The position numbers and the translations under genes are program-made. From contig NZ_JH556653.1 of NCBI RefSeq assembly GCF_000179595.2, forward strand, positions 902,859 through 966,858: a stretch of 64,000 nt of DNA, in the 5' to 3' direction. Positions within the stretch are counted from its first letter, which is position 1, and every line of letters begins with the position of its first letter. Below are positions 58,987 through 64,000 of this stretch, in pieces. This DNA is from Acetivibrio cellulolyticus CD2 (lineage in GTDB: Bacteria > Bacillota > Clostridia > Acetivibrionales > Acetivibrionaceae). A model generated the notes under the pieces. The model was not told where the DNA came from, ran no database searches, and saw only the letters and a list, made by a program, of their open reading frames with translations.

Positions 58987-60900
58987 ATGGCTGAAACAAT
59001 AAATGAGAAAACCGAAGGTCGCATAAGTTATCACGATACTGTTGAAGAAATGATAAAAAAAATACGGGAAGATGGAATGACAAACGTATTCGACCGTTGG
59101 ATCCAACAGGAGAAAATACGTTGTAAATTCTGTTTGGAAGGTTTAAGCTGTCAGCTTTGTTCACATGGACCGTGCAGATGGAATGTGGAAAAAGGAATTG
59201 ATAAGGGCGTTTGCGGCATAGGACCAGATGCAAACGCAATGAGAAAGCTTTTAATACAAAACACCCTAGGTGCCGGAACATATAGTCATCATGCATATGA
59301 AGCTTTTAGAACCTTAAAATCCATTGGTGAAGGAAAATCGCCCTTCAAAATAAAGGATGAAAACAAACTAAGATGGATGTGTGAAAAAGTCGGAATTGAT
59401 AACAAGCAGGAAATAAACAAGTTAGCTGTTCAATTGGCAGAACTTCTTGAAGCTCAACAGCATATCGGTGTGGAAGATAAAAACATTATGGTTGAAGCCT
59501 TTGCACCAAAAAAAAGAAAAGCTGTGTGGAAAAAGCTTAATATTTACCCTGCTGGAACAGTTCATGAGGAACAAAACTGTGTGGCCAGTTCTCTTACAAA
59601 TGTTGACGGTGATTATGTTTCCTTGGCTATAAAGGCATTGCGTCTTGGATTGGCGACCATTTACAATTCTCAGATCGGTCTTGAGATGGTCCAGGACATT
59701 ATTTTCGGTACTCCCTCACCACATGAGGTAAATACTGATCTTGGAATATTCGACCCTGATTATATAAATATAGTATTTAATGGTCATCAGCCATGGATTG
59801 GTGCACTGACAATTGAAAAGCTTAAAGATCCTAAATATCAGGAAAAAGGAAGAGCAGCAGGTGCAAAAGGCATAAGGGTCATAGGTTCGATTGAAACAGG
59901 ACAGGAGCTTCTTCAAAGGTATCCTATGGATGAAGTATTTGTAGGACTTATGGGAAACTGGCTTGCTATTGAGCCAATGCTTGCGACTGGTGCAGTGGAT
60001 GTTTTGGCAATGGAAGAAAACTGCTCTCCCCCTGCCATTGATTCTTACGCAGAAAAATATCAGGTAGCTTTAGTATCAATCAGCACTATTATTGGTGTTC
60101 CAAGAACACAGGAAAAGTTCCCATACAATCCCCAAAATGCAAATGAAATGTCTGAAAAGCTAATTGATATTGGAATCGAGAATTTTAAAAAGCGTCATAA
60201 TAAGGTTCAACCTCATGTTCCAAAGAGAATTCAAAAAGCAATAGCCGGCTTTTCAACCGAAGCTGTTCTAGGTGCTTTAGGAAACAAACTTGATCCTTTG
60301 GTTGATGTTATTGCTTCAGGTAAAATTAAAGGTGTTGTGGCTCTGGCGAATTGCGCTACATTAAGAAACGGCCCACATGACTGGAATACTATAAACCTTA
60401 CAAAAGAGCTAATCAAGCGAGATATTTTAGTTGTTGCAGCAGGGTGTGGAAACCATGGCCTTGAGGTTGCAGGCTTATGCAGTCTTGAAGCGGCTGATAT
60501 GGCAGGAGACGGACTCAAAGCAGTTTGCGGACTTTTAAAGATTCCCCCTGTGCTTAGCTTCGGAACGTGCACAGATACAGGCAGAATCTCCATGCTGGTA
60601 ACTGCACTTGCAGACCATCTGGATGTAGACGTACCACAACTTCCAATTGCTGTGACAGCACCGGAATGGATGGAACAAAAAGCTACCATCGATGGCATTT
60701 TTGCAGTAGCATATGGTGCATATACTCACCTATCTCCAACGCCGTTTGTCTCAGGTGCTCCTAATCTGGTAAAACTTCTAACTCAAGACGTTGAGGAACT
60801 AACAGGAGGAAAGGTTGCTCTAGGCGATGATCCAATAGACGCAGCTAAAAATATTGAGGCTCATATCTTATCTAAAAGAAAAGGCTTAGGGCTTTCCTAA
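58987..60900 (+). CDS. cooS: Anaerobic (Ni) carbon monoxide dehydrogenase catalytic subunit
   Basis: A 637-aa protein, the usual CooS length. The N-terminal cysteines CKFCLEGLSCQLCSHGPC (Cys46-63) bind the B and D 4Fe-4S clusters. Later Cys blocks (EENCSPPAID, ANCATLRNG, AAGCGNHG, SFGTCTDTG) supply the Ni-Fe-S C-cluster. The enzyme interconverts CO and CO2 with low-potential electrons. There is no acsB, cooF or hydrogenase gene next to it, so it is a solitary copy. GGAAGGA precedes the ATG. Confidence 0.95.
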   Translation: MAETINEKTEGRISYHDTVEEMIKKIREDGMTNVFDRWIQQEKIRCKFCLEGLSCQLCSHGPCRWNVEKGIDKGVCGIGPDANAMRKLLIQNTLGAGTYSHHAYEAFRTLKSIGEGKSPFKIKDENKLRWMCEKVGIDNKQEINKLAVQLAELLEAQQHIGVEDKNIMVEAFAPKKRKAVWKKLNIYPAGTVHEEQNCVASSLTNVDGDYVSLAIKALRLGLATIYNSQIGLEMVQDIIFGTPSPHEVNTDLGIFDPDYINIVFNGHQPWIGALTIEKLKDPKYQEKGRAAGAKGIRVIGSIETGQELLQRYPMDEVFVGLMGNWLAIEPMLATGAVDVLAMEENCSPPAIDSYAEKYQVALVSISTIIGVPRTQEKFPYNPQNANEMSEKLIDIGIENFKKRHNKVQPHVPKRIQKAIAGFSTEAVLGALGNKLDPLVDVIASGKIKGVVALANCATLRNGPHDWNTINLTKELIKRDILVVAAGCGNHGLEVAGLCSLEAADMAGDGLKAVCGLLKIPPVLSFGTCTDTGRISMLVTALADHLDVDVPQLPIAVTAPEWMEQKATIDGIFAVAYGAYTHLSPTPFVSGAPNLVKLLTQDVEELTGGKVALGDDPIDAAKNIEAHILSKRKGLGLS

Positions 60901-60943
60901 AGCTTAGTACCAGTGGGTGTTGCAAATGTTGATTTGTCACATT

Positions 60944-60980
60944 CCTATTGTGCATTATTGAAAAGCTTAAGCACAATAGG
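60944..60980. repeat. 10-bp perfect inverted repeat
   Basis: CCTATTGTGC (60944-60953) and GCACAATAGG (60971-60980) precede the terminator after cooS. Confidence 0.5.
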
Positions 60981-60990
60981 TAAGATATAA

Positions 60991-61014
60991 GGGGCTGTTC
61001 AATTGAACAGCCCC
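60991..61014. terminator. Bidirectional terminator
   Basis: A perfect 12-bp palindromic stem GGGGCTGTTCAA/TTGAACAGCCCC between converging genes. T-rich sequence follows on the plus strand. Confidence 0.8.
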
Positions 61015-61034
61015 TTGTCTTTGTCTATTTCAAA

Positions 61035-61712
61035 TTAGTATGTAGTTACATAAAGTGTACGAGTTTCTGAAGCATTACCATCATAGCCATTATCAATTGC
61101 TCTTATTTCAAATTTATATGTGGTATTTGACTGAAGACCATATATGTATTTTGATAAGTATGGTGTATCAATACAAGTTACTAAAGATTCATCTTTATAT
61201 ACTCCTATTTGATATCTGTTTATACCTGAGAAACTATCTGTCGAAGGATCCCATGCTAGTTTTACTGAAGAACTTGTTTTATTTGGGGATCTAAAATTAT
61301 TTGGTGCAGTTGGCGCAACTATGTCTGTATTAAATAAGAATATATTACTTGCAGCTGACACATTTCCAGCATCATCATAAGCCTTTACATAGAATTTGTA
61401 TTCTTGATTAAATGCCATACTTACTGACATCTTTCTAATGTCATTAACATTTACCCAATTACCTATTTGTTCTGTCCAATTATAATAACCATTATCAACA
61501 TCAGCATATAACACATAGTGATTTACACCAACATTATCTGTTGAAGCTCCCCATGAAAGCTCAATTTGCATACCTGATCTATTTGAAATATTCAAGCTTG
61601 TTGGAGCTGTTGGTGCTACAGTATCTGCCGCCAAAACACTTACACTCGATCCTATCAAAGTTAATGCTGAAACAGTAAGTATTGCTAAATTCTTTGTAAT
61701 ATTTTTAAACAT
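61035..61712 (-). CDS. Secreted protein with two fibronectin type III domains
   Basis: A 225-aa exported protein. A signal peptide ends near VLAADT. Two FnIII domains follow, each opening APTAPxxLxxxN and containing the W of the B strand (LSWGASTDNVGVNHY, LAWDPSTDSFSGINRY). GAGAGGGG lies 8 nt before the ATG at 61712. It has no catalytic domain; such modules usually act as linkers or binding units, so a free double-FnIII protein is a little unusual. Confidence 0.82.
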   Translation of the reverse strand: MFKNITKNLAILTVSALTLIGSSVSVLAADTVAPTAPTSLNISNRSGMQIELSWGASTDNVGVNHYVLYADVDNGYYNWTEQIGNWVNVNDIRKMSVSMAFNQEYKFYVKAYDDAGNVSAASNIFLFNTDIVAPTAPNNFRSPNKTSSSVKLAWDPSTDSFSGINRYQIGVYKDESLVTCIDTPYLSKYIYGLQSNTTYKFEIRAIDNGYDGNASETRTLYVTTY

Positions 61713-62127
61713 AGTAATAACCCCTCTCACAATTTAATATTATTTTATAGTTCTTATCCTGTTTTGTTTTCAAACATAATGGCTGTTAAAATTGTATTAC
61801 TTTTTGCATATTCAAGTGCGCGCTATCCTGAATCAAGCATAATAAGTTACAAATTTTCCAATCACTATTGTTAATTCAAATTATATCCTAATGCATATTT
61901 CCATACTAGTGTTAAAGTTCACTATTTTTTGTGAATCAATTCACGTTTTACATAATGATGTCAATAAAATAAATATAATTTGAGAATGTATTTAAAAACC
62001 CTTGAAAACTACAACTTTAATCAAGCGAATGGTAATAACGAGCTTTATGATATTGTGAATAACTTGATTTCTATCAGACAATAGACCAAGGAATACAGTG
62101 ACATCTTTGGCATTAGGGATTTAATAA
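61713..62127. other. Gene-poor region with a possible coding relic
   Basis: On the plus strand 61986-62084 reads MYLKTLENYNFNQANGNNEL and on to a stop, then continues protein-like in the same frame (TKEYSDIFGIRDLI). There is no ribosome-binding site. It looks like a scrap of a dead gene of unknown kind. The rest is AT-rich and holds the promoter of the FnIII gene. Confidence 0.3.
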
Positions 62128-63288
62128 TTAACCTAAATTATCTTTTAAAGGTTTGTAACCATTGACAATTGGAAACTTCATTAAAAATTCAGTTTCATCT
62201 TTATCGCTTGATACGGATATTTTACCACCGTTTTCTGTCACATATTGCTTTACTATATAAAGTCCATAGCCATGTTCCTTATCTTTAGTATCTTTTCCGG
62301 AGTATCCTTTTTCGAATATTCTTTTAATTACTTGTACAGGAATTTCAGGACCATTATTGCATATAGATAAATTGTAAATATTATCAACAATATAGCCTGA
62401 AACAGCAATATATTTTTTCTCGCAAACAGGAGTTTTCTCAATTTCATATATTGCATTGTCAATGATATTGCTGACAATGCTTACCAATTCGTTATCCTTC
62501 ACATCGATAGCATATAGTTTATCTTCAAAATCAACCTCCAATTTTATTCCACTTTTAATAGCATTACTGTTTTTTACAGCAAGGAGGCCATTTACGAAGT
62601 CATTTCCAGTATCAAAGGATCTGTAAGATATTTTTAAGTTTTCTGTCAGGTTCTCGATATATTCTTTTAATTTCTCAAGTGAGTTTGGATTTTCACTTCG
62701 TACCATGGCAAGCATGGTATTAAGATGGTTACCTATATCATGATTATTCTTTCTGAGGATTTGTATAAGATTCTCCATGTTTTCTACATTTACTTCCTGA
62801 ATTTTAAATTGATAATTAATTTTCAGCAAGTTTTCCCTTTGCTTATGGTCAATTACACCTAATACGATGATTAATAAACCGACAACAATAATAGTAATTT
62901 GATAGACTATGATTCCGTTTTCATCGTTAATCAGCCCCCTTTGGAAGGGTATTAAGATTGCAAAACTAAAAATAAAGCTCTGAAGTATTCCTATTGAAAC
63001 AATTGCATTTTCTTTTTTAGGAAATATAAAATTAGAAAAAGGTATATTTTTTTTATATATAAAAGATAAAAAAACAAATTGCGTACTTCTGATTATTATA
63101 CCACCATATAATTGAAAAAAATCCATGTGCACAAATGAATATACACTCTTTCGTAATACTAGCACATAAATCAACACAAAGCCCGTTTCAAAGAAAATTA
63201 AAAACATACTTAGTATTAGTGACGTAATAAGAGAAGTAACAAAATCTGTTTTGGTTAAATAACTGTTTCTGCCCGAGTTAAATGTCAT
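62128..63288 (-). CDS. AgrC-type sensor histidine kinase (GHKL ATPase)
   Basis: A 386-aa protein with about five membrane segments in the first 150 residues. A dimerisation segment with the phosphoacceptor His in NNHDIGNHLNTML is followed by a GHKL ATP-binding domain (SNIIDNAIYE as N box, CNNGPEIP, GKDTKDKEHGYGLYIVKQY as G box). This layout is that of peptide-sensing kinases of the Agr/NatK group. No response regulator or agrBD genes lie beside it in the window, so it is an orphan. Confidence 0.82.
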   Translation of the reverse strand: MTFNSGRNSYLTKTDFVTSLITSLILSMFLIFFETGFVLIYVLVLRKSVYSFVHMDFFQLYGGIIIRSTQFVFLSFIYKKNIPFSNFIFPKKENAIVSIGILQSFIFSFAILIPFQRGLINDENGIIVYQITIIVVGLLIIVLGVIDHKQRENLLKINYQFKIQEVNVENMENLIQILRKNNHDIGNHLNTMLAMVRSENPNSLEKLKEYIENLTENLKISYRSFDTGNDFVNGLLAVKNSNAIKSGIKLEVDFEDKLYAIDVKDNELVSIVSNIIDNAIYEIEKTPVCEKKYIAVSGYIVDNIYNLSICNNGPEIPVQVIKRIFEKGYSGKDTKDKEHGYGLYIVKQYVTENGGKISVSSDKDETEFLMKFPIVNGYKPLKDNLG

Positions 63289-63366
63289 GGAACTGCTCAG
63301 GTTGCGTGACCGTTTACAGATATGTTAATATCTTTCCGAAGAGAGTTTTAGGAGGGATATGGAAAG

Positions 63367-63413
63367 AACTTTGAGTTTTTACGTTAAATGCACCACCATT
63401 TAACCTCAAAGTT
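63367..63413. repeat. Inverted repeat at the edge of the IS-like element
   Basis: AACTTTGAG and GTTAAATG (63367-63375, 63383-63390) pair with CATTTAAC and CTCAAAGTT (63397-63413). It lies 16 bp before the next gene and may be an IS end or a protective hairpin. Confidence 0.4.
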
Positions 63414-63428
63414 CCAACACACTGTAAA

Positions 63429-63995
63429 ATGATAATAGCATATATTGGCCGAAATGTTAAGGACTATCGTAAAAATTTTTTGTTGTATCTGGAGAAAACA
63501 AAGTTCTTCTGCCCTGTATGTGGTAATAATACAGAATTTCATGATCGCTACGACAGACATGTACATATAGATGATAAAATTGAATGGATAGTAATTCAGC
63601 GTGTAATATGTGTTGGATGTGGTAAAACTCATGCAATACTTCCGGATTTTATCAGACCCTACAAGCATTACTCTACAGCAGATATTGAGTTCGTACTCCG
63701 GGATGTTGAGGAAGGAACTACATATGAACAGGTGGAGGCAACAGCAAGTATCTCAACAGTGAAAAGATGGTTTAAAGAGTTTAAACAACGAGGTTGTCAA
63801 GCAATAGGAGCATTAAGAGCTTTACTGAATAATATTTTTGATAAAACCATTAACGAAGTTAGGCTTACTGGACTTAAGATGTTTGAAACATTGGAATACA
63901 TACTTGATAACTTCCCTAAAACTGAAAGTAACAGTCTTTTCCTTGGGGATGCAAACATATGGCTTACACACTACATAGCAGGTGTTTATGTATAA
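63429..63995 (+). CDS. Zinc-ribbon/helix-turn-helix protein of IS type (DUF6431-like)
   Basis: A 188-aa protein with two CxxC pairs (CPVCGN, CVGCGKTH) forming a zinc ribbon and a downstream helix-turn-helix (TTYEQVEATASISTVKRWFKEFKQRG). This is the architecture of the N-terminal protein of several clostridial insertion sequences, in which a separate integrase-type gene follows. The window ends 5 bp after its stop, so the partner is not visible. No ribosome-binding site is obvious. Confidence 0.6.
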   Translation: MIIAYIGRNVKDYRKNFLLYLEKTKFFCPVCGNNTEFHDRYDRHVHIDDKIEWIVIQRVICVGCGKTHAILPDFIRPYKHYSTADIEFVLRDVEEGTTYEQVEATASISTVKRWFKEFKQRGCQAIGALRALLNNIFDKTINEVRLTGLKMFETLEYILDNFPKTESNSLFLGDANIWLTHYIAGVYV

Positions 63996-64000
63996 AGAAA

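Overview
The window looks like a piece of chromosome from an anaerobic, cellulosome-forming clostridium of the Hungateiclostridiaceae / Ruminiclostridium type. The reasons are the AT-rich DNA, the ctsR-mcsA-mcsB-clpC operon, a type I dockerin on a secreted beta-helix enzyme, an S-layer (SLH) protein, an anaerobic CO dehydrogenase, and a Pnkp/Hen1 pair whose lengths (868 and 465 aa) fit the Clostridium thermocellum enzymes. The species assignment is an inference.

Layout. 1-0.7 kb: end of a membrane glycosyltransferase. 0.8-9.7 kb: an orphan acyl-metabolite cluster (acyl carrier protein, KASIII, ketoreductase-like SDR, PaaK-like ligase, hotdog thioesterase, APH-like kinase, two condensation-type acyltransferases and a 76-aa stand-alone copy of one N-terminal region). 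9.9-16.7 kb: a membrane protein and the CtsR heat-shock/protein-arginine-phosphorylation operon with its operator and promoter. 16.8-20.5 kb: small protein behind a Shine-Dalgarno-blocking hairpin, membrane protein, ECF sigma/anti-sigma pair and a lipoprotein. 20.6-29.1 kb: RNA-repair island. 29.2-36.4 kb: nitroreductase, ferredoxin and two large secreted proteins. 37-47 kb: SLH metalloprotease-like protein, AI-2E-family permease and a dockerin enzyme. 47-52.7 kb: MarR-controlled flavoproteins, permease and DUF362 protein, interspersed with gene fossils. 52.8-56.3 kb: two WYL regulators, a decayed copy of the RNA element and a nucleotidyltransferase. 56.4-64 kb: membrane protein, tandem flavodoxin protein, CooS, FnIII protein, histidine kinase and the start of an insertion-sequence-like element.

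The most interesting system is the RNA-repair island. On the minus strand one promoter region leads into three tandem structured RNA units. Two of them carry circularly permuted tRNA-like modules (T-arm, capped acceptor-like hairpin, then D-arm) inside a long closing stem, as in bacterial YrlA-type Y RNAs. They are followed by the Ro60/Rsr protein, a 39-aa ORF, a T4 Rnl1-like RNA ligase, a kinase-HD protein, Hen1 and Pnkp. A 19-bp sequence placed exactly 20 bp from a TATACT box upstream of these RNAs recurs 26 kb away, with identical spacing, next to two WYL regulator genes, a decayed copy of the RNA element and a COG3541-like nucleotidyltransferase. The two loci are therefore probably one regulon.

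The intergenic DNA also holds recognisable fossils: a rhamnogalacturonan-acetylesterase-like SGNH domain after the dockerin gene, an internally deleted piece of the WYL gene, and the C-terminus of a serpin.
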